This document shows positions 12,611-23,559 of a stretch of 64,000 nucleotides of DNA, piece by piece. The DNA is taken from NCBI GenBank assembly GCA_032191485.1, contig JAVDOI010000004.1:20631443-20695442 (forward strand). The letters run 5' to 3'. A model generated the notes under the pieces. The model was not told where the DNA came from, searched no databases, and saw only the letters and a list, made by a program, of their open reading frames with translations. The DNA comes from Leptoclinus maculatus. Taxonomy: Eukaryota > Chordata > Actinopteri > Perciformes > Stichaeidae. Each line of letters starts with the position of its first letter. Position 1 is the first letter of the stretch. The translations under genes and the position numbers were made by a program.

Positions 12611-12925
12611 GGGTCTAACAGAGTCTAACAGAGCCTAACAGGGTCTAACAGAGTCCAACAGGGTCTAACAAAGTCTAACAGAGTCTAACAGAGCCGAACA
12701 GGATCTACCACGGTCCAACAGGGTCTAACAAAGTCTAACAGAGTCTAACAGAGCCGAACAGGGTCTAACACGGTCCAACACGGTCCAACAGGGTCTAACA
12801 AAGTCTAACAGAGCCTAACAGGGTCTATCAGGGTCTAACAGGGTCTATCAGGGTCTAACAGGGTCTAACAAAGTCTAACAGAGTCTAACAGAGCCTAACG
12901 GAGTCTAACAGGTCTAACAGAAGTT
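12603..12925 (+). repeat. 10-bp minisatellite (GTCTAACAGA)
   Basis: About thirty units of GTCTAACAGR with CCAACA and CCGAACA variants follow directly on the LINE relic, and may have expanded from its 3' end. Confidence 0.9.
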
Positions 12926-13539
12926 AAAGTGTGTGTTTGTGGGTCTGAGTTGTTCTGCTGCTCGGTTCCTCTGGTTCCCTCCAGCCGTCGTCATGGTGAC
13001 GCTCAGCTATGCAGAGTCTGAATACAGTCAGCAGAGGAAAGAGGTCTTTGTTTGCCTTCTCAGACCCCCCCACCTCATCTCAGCTCCATTATCAGACTTT
13101 CAGCGCCAAACTGGAAACTGGTCATGTGACCAACAACCAGTATGTTCCCAGTAAGGTTTCAGTGTCCACCTCCCGTCTTTAAACATGTTTCCTTATACAT
13201 TCCCAGTTAACATAGACTCAATATACTACTGGGATCATACTGGGAATGTATCAGAGTTATACTGGCACCATAGTGGAATGAGAGCGGAATCTTACTGGAA
13301 ATATATCGGTAATGTGTTAATGATATTACAATGGGATCATTGTGGAATAATGCAGGTGGTATAATGGGAATATATCAGGGCCAAAGTGGGAATACGATGA
13401 AAATATACTATGGTCATACTGGGAATATATGGAGAACTGGATATACATTTAAATATAATGGGGAAATATTGTCATACTGGGAATGTACTAAAATGATACG
13501 AGCACAATAATGGAATAAAAGTAGAATGTTAATCTGTTA

Positions 13540-13812
13540 ACCAACCTACCACCCAACCAATCAACCAATCAATCAACCAAAAAATAACCAACCTACCAAA
13601 CAACCAACCAACCAATCAACCAACCAAACTACCAACCAACCTACCAACCAACCTACCAACCAACCAACCTACCAATCAACACCAACCAAACAACCAACCA
13701 ATCAACCAACTTACCAACCAACCAACCAACCAACCTACCAACCAACCTACCAATCAACACCAACCAAACAACCAACCAATCAACCAACTTACCAACCAAC
13801 CAACCAACCAGC
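13540..13812 (+). repeat. CCAA-based tandem array
   Basis: Tetranucleotide-like units (ACCAACCTACCAACCA) with a repeated higher-order block. It is cytosine-rich on the plus strand with almost no guanine. Confidence 0.9.
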
Positions 13813-14499
13813 AATAAGAGCAAAAGTTATTGTTTTTATCAGCATCTGAAATTCACTGAAATTAAACCACTTTTGTTCTGAAAATACCTTTATTTTGAAA
13901 TCTGTTTACGATCTTTTTTAACAAAGTTTCTTCTTCTACGTTACGGATTGTTTAAAAACTCCAGTGTTCTTCTGCTGCGGTACATTGTGACATCACAAAC
14001 CTCCTGACTCCGCCCCCTGCTGACATCACAGGGATGACGGAGGTCAGGGGTCAGAGGTGAGTGTGTGTGTGTGTGTGTGGGGGGGGGGGCAGCTGGTTGT
14101 TTCCCACACAGGAAACAAAAGAAGTGAAAATAATTATATTTACTAATATTTATAAAATAACCCAACAGAAAAATGATAATATTTTTTTATTTTTTTTATT
14201 GACATTTTCTTTGTTTTACTGCATGTTTATTATTTTATTGATTTGTTTGAAAAGCATGAACATTTGTGTTTATATACTCTGTTTTTATTTATTCTTTATT
14301 TACATTTATAGAAAATAAATTAGTTATTTGTTCTGAGAGGTTTTCAGTATTTTGAAGAAAATCAATAACAATTATCAGAATGAGGTTTGATTATAGATCT
14401 CTGAATATTAGAATAAACTGTTTGTGTTTCGTTTTGAACATTATTGATCTGATCATGAAGATAAAAGAAACACAAAAACGAGAGGAAGAGTTGGGGGAG

Positions 14500-14587
14500 G
14501 AGGGCAGCCCCCCCCCCCCCCCCCTCCTCTTCCTCCTCAGAGGCTCCGCTGCTGTCTGTCTGTCGGACTCTTCTCTGGACTCTGAAG
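14500..14587 (+). other. s1pr1: Probable 5' noncoding exon of s1pr1
   Basis: A GC-rich segment ending CTCTGGACTCTGAAG is followed by GTAAAA at 14588, a usable donor. The matching acceptor is TCTCTCTGCAG at 15290-15300, upstream of the coding exon. Vertebrate S1PR genes usually have an intron in the 5' UTR, which supports the model. The transcription start is not determined; a C homopolymer at 14509-14523 lies just upstream. Confidence 0.5.
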
Positions 14588-15305
14588 GTAAAACTCTTTC
14601 ATCTTCATTAAAACATGTTTATTCTTTTTCCGTTCAAATTCATCTGAAGCTTCAAAGAAAATCTAAAGATTTTTTTTTAATGTTTCAATCAAATTCAATT
14701 TGAGTTTAAATCCGCGGAACGAGCCGCGATCAGTTTAACGTCGACGGGATTACCGAAGAGAAAAACAACGAAAGACTTGATCATATCTATATTAATAATA
14801 ACAATAATAAGAAGGAGATGAAGTCTCGTCTTTTACTCCTTTTTGCTGTCGAAAAAACCCGGAATGATCGAATTTTTAAAGAATATTTAAACGTGAATGA
14901 AGAAATAAATAATGGATTAGAAAGTGAACAAAGTTCACAGAAATAATCGATTACTTTATGTTTATGTGTGAAGATTTAAAATGAGCTCTTTGATTTACTT
15001 CTCTTAAAGGAAACTTGAACGTTTCTAAATGAAAGAAAGTTTTTGTTTATTTATTTGTTTGTTTGTTGTCTAACAGCTGATCAGAGATCAGGTTTGATTT
15101 GATGACTTCTAGTTTCTCTGAACTTTGTCCTCATAAAGACACAAACACATTTTCTGTAGAAACACGTTGATCCATTGAACAGTTTATTGTTTACATTTAT
15201 TTATATTTATGAAATATTGATTTATTTTTATTGGATCACGTTGACGAAGCTTCAGCAGTTTTTTTTTCATTCTCTAACAATCTGAATCCGTCTCTCTGCA
15301 GGACC

Positions 15306-15385
15306 ATGTCCCCCAGCAGCAGCAGGACCTGGTCTGCTCCTATTCAGGGTCTCTGCCTGACATGAAGGACTGTAAAGGAGTGTGA
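15306..15385 (+). promoter_or_regulatory. Two overlapping upstream ORFs in the s1pr1 leader
   Basis: After the acceptor, ACCATGT starts a 19-codon frame (15306-15365). Its stop overlaps the ATG of a 7-codon frame (15362-15385) in the arrangement ATGA. The main ATG at 15491 lies 105 bases later. Such uORFs usually reduce translation of the main frame; here that is inference. Confidence 0.55.
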
Positions 15386-15490
15386 GGACCCAGCGCCCCC
15401 TGCTGGACCCTGCAGACCTCCTGCTGGACCCTGCAGACTTCCTACTGGACCCTTCTGGACCCTGCTGGCCCCCCGCTGCCCCTGCAGGCC

Positions 15491-16615
15491 ATGGCTGAGC
15501 CCGACTACTCCGACCTGATCGCCAAACACTACAACTACACCGGGAAGTTCCGCAAGACGCAGCAGGACTCGGGCCTGAAGGCCGACTCGGTGGTCTTCAT
15601 CATCGTGTGCTGCTTCATCATCCTGGAGAACATCCTGGTCCTGACCACCATCTGGAGGACCAAGAAGTTCCACAAGCCCATGTACTACTTCATCGGGAAC
15701 CTGGCGCTGTCGGACCTGCTGGCCGGCGTCGTGTACACCGCCAACATCCTGCTGTCGGGCGCCAACACCTACAAGCTGACGCCGACGCAGTGGTTCATCC
15801 GGGAGGGCAGCATGTTCGTGGCTCTGGCGGCGTCCGTCTTCAGCCTGCTGGCCATCGCCATCGAGCGCCACCTCACCATGCTGCAGATGAAGCTGCACAA
15901 CAACGGCAACACGTGCCGCGTCTTCCTGCTGATCAGCGCCGTGTGGATGGTGGCGGCGGCGCTGGGCGGCCTGCCGGTGATGGGCTGGAACTGCATCCTC
16001 AATGTGACGCGCTGCTCCACCGTGCTGCCGCTCTACCACAAGACCTACATCCTGTTCTGCACCACGGTGTTCAGCGTCATCCTCATGGCCATCGTGGTGC
16101 TGTACGCTCGGATCTACGCGCTGGTCCGCGCGCGCAGTCGCAAGCTCGTCTTCCGCAAGGCGACCAACGGCCGCGGAGGCACCGGAGGCGGCGGCGGCGC
16201 CAACGTGAAGAGCTCGGAGAAGTCGATGGCGCTGCTGAAGACCGTCATCATCGTGCTGAGCTGCTTCATCGCCTGCTGGGCGCCGCTCTTCATCCTCCTA
16301 CTGCTGGACGCCGCCTGCGAGACGCTGAGTTGCCCGATCCTCTACAAGGCCGAGTGGTTCTTGGCACTCGCCGTCTTGAACTCCGCCATGAACCCGCTCA
16401 TCTACACGCTGACCAGCAACGAGATGCGCCGCGCCTTCCTCAAGACGCTGCTGTGCTGCACCGCCTGCCTGAGGCCCAACGCCAAGTTCAGCGGGCCCAT
16501 CGTGGGGGCGGAGTTCAGCCGCAGCAGGTCGGATAACTCCTCCCACCCCAACAGGGAGGAGGCGGAGTATTCGCCGAGGGAGACGACCTCGGGACGCGTC
16601 ACCTCGTCCTCCTAA
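15491..16615 (+). CDS. s1pr1: Sphingosine-1-phosphate receptor 1
   Basis: A 374-residue class A GPCR at the plasma membrane that binds sphingosine-1-phosphate and signals mainly through Gi, controlling endothelial integrity and cell migration. It is encoded in one exon, as in other vertebrates. Visible marks: an N-glycosylation site NYT at residues 15-17; WFIREGSMF, containing the Arg-Glu pair that contacts the ligand phosphate and amine; ERH in place of ERY at the end of TM3; SCFIACWAPLFI in TM6; NPLIY in TM7; a cysteine cluster after TM7 for palmitoylation; and a tail with FSRSRSDNSSHP and terminal TSSS, the S1PR1-type C-terminus. The start is GCCATGG, a strong Kozak context, with a stop in frame upstream. 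The third cytoplasmic loop has a glycine run (GGTGGGGGAN) before SSEKSMALLK, longer than in mammals. GC content at third positions is very high. S1PR1 is preferred over other S1PRs from the tail and from linkage to dph5. Confidence 0.93.
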   Translation: MAEPDYSDLIAKHYNYTGKFRKTQQDSGLKADSVVFIIVCCFIILENILVLTTIWRTKKFHKPMYYFIGNLALSDLLAGVVYTANILLSGANTYKLTPTQWFIREGSMFVALAASVFSLLAIAIERHLTMLQMKLHNNGNTCRVFLLISAVWMVAAALGGLPVMGWNCILNVTRCSTVLPLYHKTYILFCTTVFSVILMAIVVLYARIYALVRARSRKLVFRKATNGRGGTGGGGGANVKSSEKSMALLKTVIIVLSCFIACWAPLFILLLLDAACETLSCPILYKAEWFLALAVLNSAMNPLIYTLTSNEMRRAFLKTLLCCTACLRPNAKFSGPIVGAEFSRSRSDNSSHPNREEAEYSPRETTSGRVTSSS

Positions 16616-17000
16616 AGACGACGTCATCACGGACCTCACAGCACTTATGAGACTCTCAAACTGGTTCAACTGGGACCAGTGACCCTCATGTGGAGAAGCT
16701 CACAGGACCATCAGCTGGATCGGCTCCTGTGGATCCTGGTGGTCCAGGTTCAAGTGGACCCTTGTAGAACCAGAACCAGAACAAATAGAACCTTTGTCTC
16801 TTCTTCCCTGAAAACACTTCAAGATTCCAGGTGCTAGTCATGTGACCTCAGTCTTCTTCCTCTTCTTCGTTGGTCCTGAGACGAAACATCAGATATCTGA
16901 ACCTTTGATCAGGTTTCTGCATATTTAGTGATCAATATTTCATATTTAACCTTCAGCAACACGTTGTGTTTCTATTTAACTATCAACAGCTGTCTTAGTG

Positions 17001-17032
<32 letters not shown>

Positions 17033-17850
17033 TTAACTAGATTCATATAAAGCTCCGTCCATGTAATCAGGTGAAAAAGAGGAAGAGGAGATGAGGCTCT
17101 GACAAGAACCTGAACTTTGTGTTTTTGGGACATTTTTGTAAAAAGTTAACTGTAAACGTTAGAAACTGTTGGTCAGAATGTATTTTCTACTTCCTGTCTG
17201 TGTTGTTGGTGTTGTTGTTGTTGTCAGTAGCGACGTCAGTGTGGTCGAATTAATTTATATTTGAAAGCAGGAAGAAAACATTTTGTTTGTCACGTCATGT
17301 TTATTTTAGTTGAGTCGTGTTTCAGAAGAACGGAAGCTCAAACTATCAAATGATTAAATTAAAAAAAAAGAATTAAAAAAAGAATTTAAACATTGTTCAT
17401 ATTTCAAAATGATAGAAAAGTTATTAAAGTTAAATTCATCTCAACATTTAGATTCAAGGTTTATTCTCGACCTGAAAAACAAGAATCTCAGGTCCATTTA
17501 ATAGCTGTTCAGGAGCTTTTGATCATTTCACATGAACTTCTTCTGCAGATTTCAGAGTAAGGAACGACCTTTAAAGTCTTTAAGACCCCCCCCCCCCCCC
17601 CCTCAGAACTACATGGACCCTAAGAACAGTAAAATCTGAGAAAATGTTTTCAGAATGAAGTCATTTCATCATCATGTTTATGTTTTGGCAGCACGGGGCT
17701 TCCGTAGCTCAGACTCAGTTCTCTTAACCCGTTAACTGTTTGTGATCCGTCTGTTTAACTCAATGTTGGTTCATTAGAATTTAATAAAGACATAAATAGA
17801 AACACGGCTGTTTCATACGTTTCACAATAAAAAGGTTTAATTTAAATAAA
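16616..17850 (+). other. Likely s1pr1 3' UTR
   Basis: There is no other gene signal for 1.2 kb after the stop. Candidate polyadenylation signals AATAAA lie at 17783-17788 and 17826-17831. A (TAA)n run lies near 17007 and a C homopolymer near 17587-17602. Confidence 0.45.
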
Positions 17851-17877
17851 ACAGTTCAATAACTAGAAGGAAGACGA

Positions 17878-18060
17878 AGACATGAAAGAAAGTTAAAGTG
17901 ATGAATGAAGTGGAAGAAGAAGTTAAAGCGATGAATGAAGTGGAAGAAGAAGTTAAAGTGATGAAGGAAGTGGAAGAAGAAGTTAAAGTGATGAATGAAG
18001 TGGTAGAATAAGTTAAAGTGATGAATGAAGTGGAAGAAGAAGTTAAATAAAGTGGACAAG
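17878..18060 (+). repeat. 30-bp minisatellite
   Basis: Six units of the type AGTTAAAGTGATGAATGAAG + TGGAAGAAGA, strongly purine-rich on the plus strand. Confidence 0.9.
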
Positions 18061-18337
18061 AGCATCTCGTCCCTCAATCAGAAGGTTGGTGGTTCGATGC
18101 CCGGCTCCACTCCAGCTCCACACCGGTTTGAGGGACCGCAGTGCATCCTGGGGATTTTTCTGTGGGTGGATCAAGAGATCCACATGAGTCCACATGAGTC
18201 CTGAAACCGGTTCCCTCCTTCAGATAAAATCAAATAAAACAGCAAACATAGTGAGTCAGAAATACATATTAGTTCTATATTATCTTCTCTATCTAGTACA
18301 AAAACATCCATATGCTGTTTTTTATTGACAAGAGATT

Positions 18338-18368
<31 letters not shown>

Positions 18369-18445
18369 CAACCATCAGAGTCCATCAGACTGGATTTGGA
18401 GGATCAGGGCGCCACGAGAATTATGATTCAACACTTTATATACAC

Positions 18446-18740
18446 CAGGGGTCGCCAATAGGCGGACCGCGGTCCGGATCCGGACCCAGACGCTGTCCTA
18501 TCCGGACCCGGACGTATAATTGATGGATAATTGAGAATTGTACATTTTGGTGGAGCGCTTCTGTTTTAACCTGCGCAGCTTTTCTGGCCTTTACGGCATT
18601 CATTCAGCAGTTCAGGAAACACACCGACCAATTACATACATTGTAAATAATCTCACGTGACGCTACTCAGCCAATCGAATGTTTATTCCAAAATGCATTG
18701 TGAGTCGAGTGAGATTACGCAGACAGGCGAGAGATGGAGC
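18446..18740 (+). mobile_element. hAT-type element end
   Basis: It starts CAGGGGTCGCCAATAGGCGG and continues GACCGCGGTCCGGATCCGG. The reverse complement of 57100-57346 matches this, and 22185-22260 shares the TCACGTGAYGC...CAGCCAATC part. The far end is not found: the CpG-rich array begins at about 18787. Confidence 0.65.
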
Positions 18741-18786
18741 GAGAGCAGTGAGAGAGAAGCAGTGAGAGAAGTGAGTAATTCTCGTT

Positions 18787-20284
18787 TTTCGGATTCCACG
18801 CGTAACGGGTTCCAAGCGTAACTGGTTCCACGCATAACGGGTTCCGTGGGTAACGGGTTCCACGTGTAACAGGTTCCACTCGTAAGGGTTCCGCGCGTAA
18901 CGGTTCCGCGCGTAACGGGTTCCAAGCGTAACGGGTTCCGCGCGTAACGCATTCCACGCGTAACGGATTCCACGCGTAACGGGTTCCAAGCGTAACGGGT
19001 TCCAAGCGTAACGAGTTCCACGCGTAACGTGTTCCGCGCGTAACGGATTCAATGCGTAACGGGTTCCACGCGTAACGGTTCCGCGCGTAACGGGTTCCAC
19101 GCGTAACGGATTCAACGCGTAACGGGTTCCACGCGTAACGGGTTCCACGCGTAACGGGTTCCAAGCGTAACGGGTTCCGTGCGTAACGTGTTCCACGTGT
19201 AACGGGTTCCGCGCGTAACGCATTCCACGCGTAAGGGTTCCGCGCGTAACGGTTCCGCGCGTAACGGGTTCCAAGCGTAACGGGTTCCGCGCGTAACGCA
19301 TTCCACGCGTAACGGATTCCACGCGTAACGGGTTCCAAGCGTAACGAGTTCCACGCGTAACGGTTCCACGCGTAACGGTTCCGCGCGTAACGGGTTCCAC
19401 GCGTAACAGATTCAACGCGTAACGGGTTCCACGCGTAACGGGTTCCACGCGTAACGGGTTCCAAGCGTAACGGGTTCCGTGCGTAACGTGTTCCACGTGT
19501 AACGGGTTCCGCGCGTAACGCATTCCACGCGTAAGGGTTCCGCGCGTAACGGTTCCGCGCATAACGGGTTCCAAGCGTAACCCGTTACGCGCGTAACGGG
19601 TTCCAAGCGTAACGGGTTCCGCGCGTAACGCATTCCACGCGTAACGGATTCCACGCGTAACGGGTTCCAAGCGTAACGAGTTCCACGCGTAACGTGTTCC
19701 GCGCGTAACGGATTCAATGCGTAACGGGTTCCACGCGTAACGGATTCCACGCGTAACGGGTTCCAAGCGTAACGAGTTCCACGCATAACGTGTTCTGCGC
19801 GTAACGGATTCAATGCGTAACGGGTTCCACGCGTAACGGTTCCGCGCGTAACGGGTTCCACGCGTAACGGATTCAACGCGTAACGGGTTCCACGCGTAAC
19901 GGGTTCCACGCGTAACGGGTTCCAAGCGTAACGGGTTCCGTGCGTAACGTGTTCCACGTGTAACGGGTTCCGCGCGTAACGCATTCCACGCGTAAGGGCT
20001 CCGCGCGTAACGGTTCCGCGCGTAACGGGTTCCGCGCGTAACGGGTTCCGCGCATAACGCATTCCACGCGTAACGGGTTCCAAGCGTAACGAGTTCCACG
20101 CGTAACGTGTTCCGCGCGTAACGGATTCAATGCGTAACGGGTTCCACGCGTAACGGGTTCCACGCGTAACGGTTCCGCGCGTAAAGGGTTCCACGCGTAA
20201 CGGATTCAACGTGTAACGGGTTCCACGCGTAACGGGTTCCAAGCGTAACGGGTTCCACGCGTAACGTGTTCCACGTGTAACACC
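18787..20284. repeat. CpG-dense 16-bp minisatellite, 1.5 kb
   Basis: About ninety-five units of the type CGCGTAACGGGTTCCA, with 14- and 15-bp variants (GCGTAAGGGTTCC, GCGTAACGGTTCC). Three identical blocks containing GTGCGTAACGTGTTCCACG begin at 19179, 19479 and 19940, revealing higher-order duplication. One unit near 19575 is inverted, forming the palindrome CGTAACCCGTTACG. Minus-strand frames up to 478 codons (repeating VTRGTRYAWNPLRVEP) arise because the unit has no stop in some frames; they are not genes. Confidence 0.95.
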
Positions 20285-20289
20285 ACACA

Positions 20290-21350
20290 CAGCCGAGCAT
20301 TGACTGTCTCACAGACTGTATCATAGCCTTGAGCTTTTTTGCGAGTGGTACATTATTGTACAGTGTCGGCGATGCCGCTGCATGCCGTGCTGTTCGTAAA
20401 GTTTATTTGGTGCTTAAGAAACTTATGGATGTGTTCAATACATTACCATGGCACATATTGTATGGACTCACCATTCTGAATAATGTTTTTGTGCTTAGTT
20501 TTTACTTGCTCCCATGTCTCTTGATGGCTGGGTTGCAACTACATGGGGCTTGAAAGCACTCATAATTATATGACTGTTATTAATACACCATAGCATATCA
20601 TTATTGTACTCATGATAATAATAGAGAGAATCACACACAATTTCTTTTCACTGCTTCAATTGATTGAAATTCTGATTATGAATAATATACATACTGATCT
20701 GCCCATACACAGATTCGCACACACATATTCAAACTCCTAGTTCTATATGGTAATCTACACATACATGTATATACACATATATAGTATGATACATAAGCGC
20801 ATACAGTACATATATCCTCATAAGTATCTATTAATTCGTATCAATTAGATACTCTTCGGGCTTGTTTTATCTACTTATTCTGAAAGAGTTGAGATCATTA
20901 TTTTATGATGCATTCCATTAAGCCTACTGCCGCACATTTAAAGAAATATAATCTGATTGATTGGGGTGATGAGGCACTTAAAATTAGCCTATACATTTTC
21001 CCAACACTTACGCGGTGGCGGTGTTAGATTTAGCCATGATTATGGTCTTGACTTCCTCATAAACTGTCATGATCATCTCCTGCTCGCCAGCGGAGAAAAA
21101 AGACACTCTTTCTTTTACTTTATTCGCCATAAAATCATGGTTTCAGTGATCGACACTTCCCCCCTTTGACGTAAAACGGGCACGCCCAATTATCCTGATG
21201 ACTGAGGTCTTGTTCAACTTAACGAGACTGTTTGAGCGCTGATCAGCCTTTGAGGAACCGAGATATCCTGCCTTCAATCATCTCGGTAATTTAAGCTGGA
21301 TAAGTGGACATTTGAGCGACTTAGTTGAGCGACGTACGAGGAATAGGGCC
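20290..21350 (+). mobile_element. Harbinger/PIF transposon remnant
   Basis: At 20329-20460 a frame reads FFASGTLLYSVGDAAACRAV, then RKVYLVLKKLM, close to the N-terminal part of HARBI1-like nucleases (family knowledge). Downstream coding similarity fades. The far end, near 21295-21350, contains TGAGCGACTTAGTTGAGCGA and AATAGGGCCC, plausible as a terminal inverted repeat. The opposite end is missing or replaced by the adjacent CpG array. The element is broken. Confidence 0.7.
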
Positions 21351-21417
21351 CTGGTCTTCAGGTCTGTGCTGCCTCTCTGTGGTCACAGTGAGAAACCATC
21401 AGTCAACAAAGAGTTCG

Positions 21418-21800
21418 GACAAATCCCAATGTCCCTCCTAAACCCTTAAACCCTGAACCCTCAAGGACTTACTGACGTCACCTGGTTAGTGGTTGAGTGT
21501 GAGAGACTGTGAGGGCTTGAGATGGTGTAAATAGGAATGGGACAGCACTTTGCTGCAACATATCACGTTACCATGAAAACGACAAAAGATATGATGTATA
21601 ATTGTGTGTATTTATTTTATACTTTGTACTCCCTGATTTAAACGTCTTCAGGCTCTTTCCTCACAAGATGAGGTAACTTCATATAATCTATTTACTCGTT
21701 TTTGTCAAAACAGCTTCAATGACAAAATCAAATATTTGATAAATAAATAAATATCTTCTGATTTCATGTTTATTTTTTGTTCCATCTTTAACCCTTATCA
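21418..21800 (+). mobile_element. TIR element family copy 1, 3' truncated
   Basis: It starts AAATCCCAATGTCCCTCCTA and follows the left half of the copies at 50408 and 60163 at high identity (GGACTTACTGACGTCACCTG). It loses similarity near TCCATCTTTAACCCTTA at about 21797. Confidence 0.85.
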
Positions 21801-22159
21801 AAATATTTTTCCCATTATCTTATTTTCTCATTGCACAGCTACTGTCTTCCTCAGTTGCTCTGCTTCCAGTGCAGCTTGTTTTAAGTAGAGCTTTTATCCA
21901 ATCAGATTTCACCTCTGTGTCTCTAGGTAAGAAGAGAGGCCCGAGGCCTGCAGACTCACAAGTGAATCCATGTGTAGTTTAAGTGAATGGGGACGATATT
22001 GTTGATTGTCATAGTGTTCAACCAATCAGATCTTTAGTTTGACATGTTGGGCGTATTCTTTGAGTGTCAGAGCCCGCTATCCCCATACTAGCCGGCCCAC
22101 AACTACGTCTCTATTAGTGCAGCGATTGGTCAGTGGGCGAGCACGTGACTATCGTGAAA

Positions 22160-22440
22160 CGAAACTTAACAGCAGAGGCTTAGTCGGCGTTGTGAATCAC
22201 ATCACGTGATGCAGCTCAGCCAATCAAATATGGGCATTCTGACAAGCTTCCTGACTCGAGTACCACACACCGTGACACAGGGGGCTGAGACGAGGAAAGA
22301 GATTGCAGAGCAGTACATTTAATGTTTGGGTTGTGAAAGTAAAATCTTAAGACGGTCTCCTAAAGAGATGAATGGGCCGCGGCTTGTCGTTAAGGGATGA
22401 TGGTGGGTCCCACAGCCAGAGCAGCTGAGAACCACTGTCC
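22160..22440 (+). mobile_element. hAT fragments
   Basis: 22185-22320 matches the reverse complement of 57020-57160 (CACGTGATGCAGCTCAGCCA). 22410-22440 ends GCTGAGAACCACTG, a typical terminus of another hAT family (from family knowledge). There is no intact coding frame. Confidence 0.55.
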
Positions 22441-22579
22441 TACATGAGCACAGAAAACATTATGTTTTCCTGAATTTAAGCTTCTGCATTTTCCAAATGC
22501 TCTAAACGTTATTCAAACGTATTGTAAGCCTCGTACCGAACGGTTTAATACGAGTACGTACATAGTTACAGCCTTAGAA

Positions 22580-23460
22580 ACGATTAATAGCTGTGGCGCC
22601 ATCATGTAGTTATAAGGTGGTATTTCAGCTGCATGACAGCAGTGAAGGCCTGGGTATAAAATGCACGGCCTGCCACTGGTCAAAGGTTAGTTAAGAGTTA
22701 GTCAAAGGTGAGTTAAAGGTTATCTGGTGATAACCAGATGAAAATAATAACTCGGTTCTCGTCCCTTTTCTGACCAAATGTTAAACTTTAGTAGAATAAT
22801 AAATGTTTAAATGATCCTCGTGGTCAGCGATCAGATCCAGGACGGAGACTCTTCAGAGGGATGACAGTGACGGACCAAGTCCTCGTCTTCTGCTGGGAGA
22901 ACACCTGGTGGGCAGCCAGGTCCACCTCAGATGAGACTCACCTCAGAGTCCAGTGACATCAGGGGGGTGTCACACTCTTTACGCTAAGCTAGGCTAACAG
23001 ACATTGTGTTTACAGAGAGGACCAGATGTATGAAGGTGGAGGACCTTGTGAGGACCGTGGTCCTGTTCTGAACCGGGTCTGTGGTGGTCTCTCTGAGCCC
23101 AGCAACCACAACCTGCTGTGTTGTTGTCGGTAAGGACTCTCACTCACAGCCAATCACAGCCGAGTACAGGTGTAGCTACACCTGTCTGTGTGAGTGGAGC
23201 TCTGGTTCTTTATTAACAGATACAAAAATAACTTCAAACCGATTTAGTTCAAAGTTCTACCTTTGAACAAGAAGTGATGACGTCACTGGTTGTCTGAGCA
23301 AAGACTGTGTGCGTGTGCGCGAGTGTGTGCGCGTGCATGTGCGTGCGCGCGTGTGTGTGTGAACTCCACTTTGCCAAACTCCAAGTGCCATGATGACCCC
23401 TCTCCTCACAGATGTATGCCGGGAAGTGAAGTCTTTAAAGCCCCGGTTAAACCAGCTCTC
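22580..23460. other. Region upstream of zbtb37, no gene recognised
   Basis: In mammals the snoRNA host GAS5 sits head-to-head with ZBTB37. I looked on the minus strand here for C/D snoRNA box pairs and for the sequences of its snoRNAs and did not find a convincing one. A GT/GC-alternating tract lies at 23305-23360. Confidence 0.4.
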
Positions 23461-23474
23461 CTACAAGGGTACGA

Positions 23475-23499
23475 ACTACATTTCCCAGCATGCCCCGCG
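23475..23499 (+). promoter_or_regulatory. ZNF143/Staf-type promoter motif
   Basis: ACTACATTTCCCAGCATGCC followed by CCGCG matches the long SBS2-type motif (consensus ACTACAATTCCCAGCATGC) with one change. It sits in a CpG-rich stretch about 400 bp upstream of the noncoding exon donor at 23881, where a TATA-less housekeeping promoter is expected. An ETS-like GCCGGGAAGTG occurs at 23419-23429. Confidence 0.7.
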
Positions 23500-23559
23500 C
23501 GTTTTCTTCCTTCCCTCCTTCCTTCCTGCAGCCTCGGCCCTTCTGCCGTGAAAAAGGAA

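Larger units (their letters stand above)
7396..14490. other. Intergenic dph5-s1pr1 region, repeat-rich, no gene seen
   Basis: No exon that I recognise is present. It holds a CT/CTGT array (8040-8612), homopolymer C and G runs (8670-8812), a LINE-split minisatellite (10085-11068), a GAT repeat (11070-11130), an L2-like LINE relic (11990-12610), a 10-bp array (12603-12925), a degenerate CATACTGGGAATGTAT array (13200-13500) and a CCAACCAA array (13540-13812). The frame at 8815-9174 is short and unlike any protein I know. Confidence 0.7.

Noticed and set aside
15607..16536. 309-codon second frame overlapping s1pr1
   Set aside because: High GC at third positions opens other frames; the receptor frame has all family motifs.
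18663..20290. Long minus-strand frames up to 478 codons with repeating VTRGTRYAWNPLRVEP
   Set aside because: They follow exactly the 16-bp tandem array, exist in several frames, and have no splice or start context; artefact of a stop-free repeat.
22580..23460. Possible GAS5-like snoRNA host gene upstream of zbtb37
   Set aside because: Expected from mammalian synteny, but no C/D box pairs with plausible spacing or known snoRNA sequence were found by eye.
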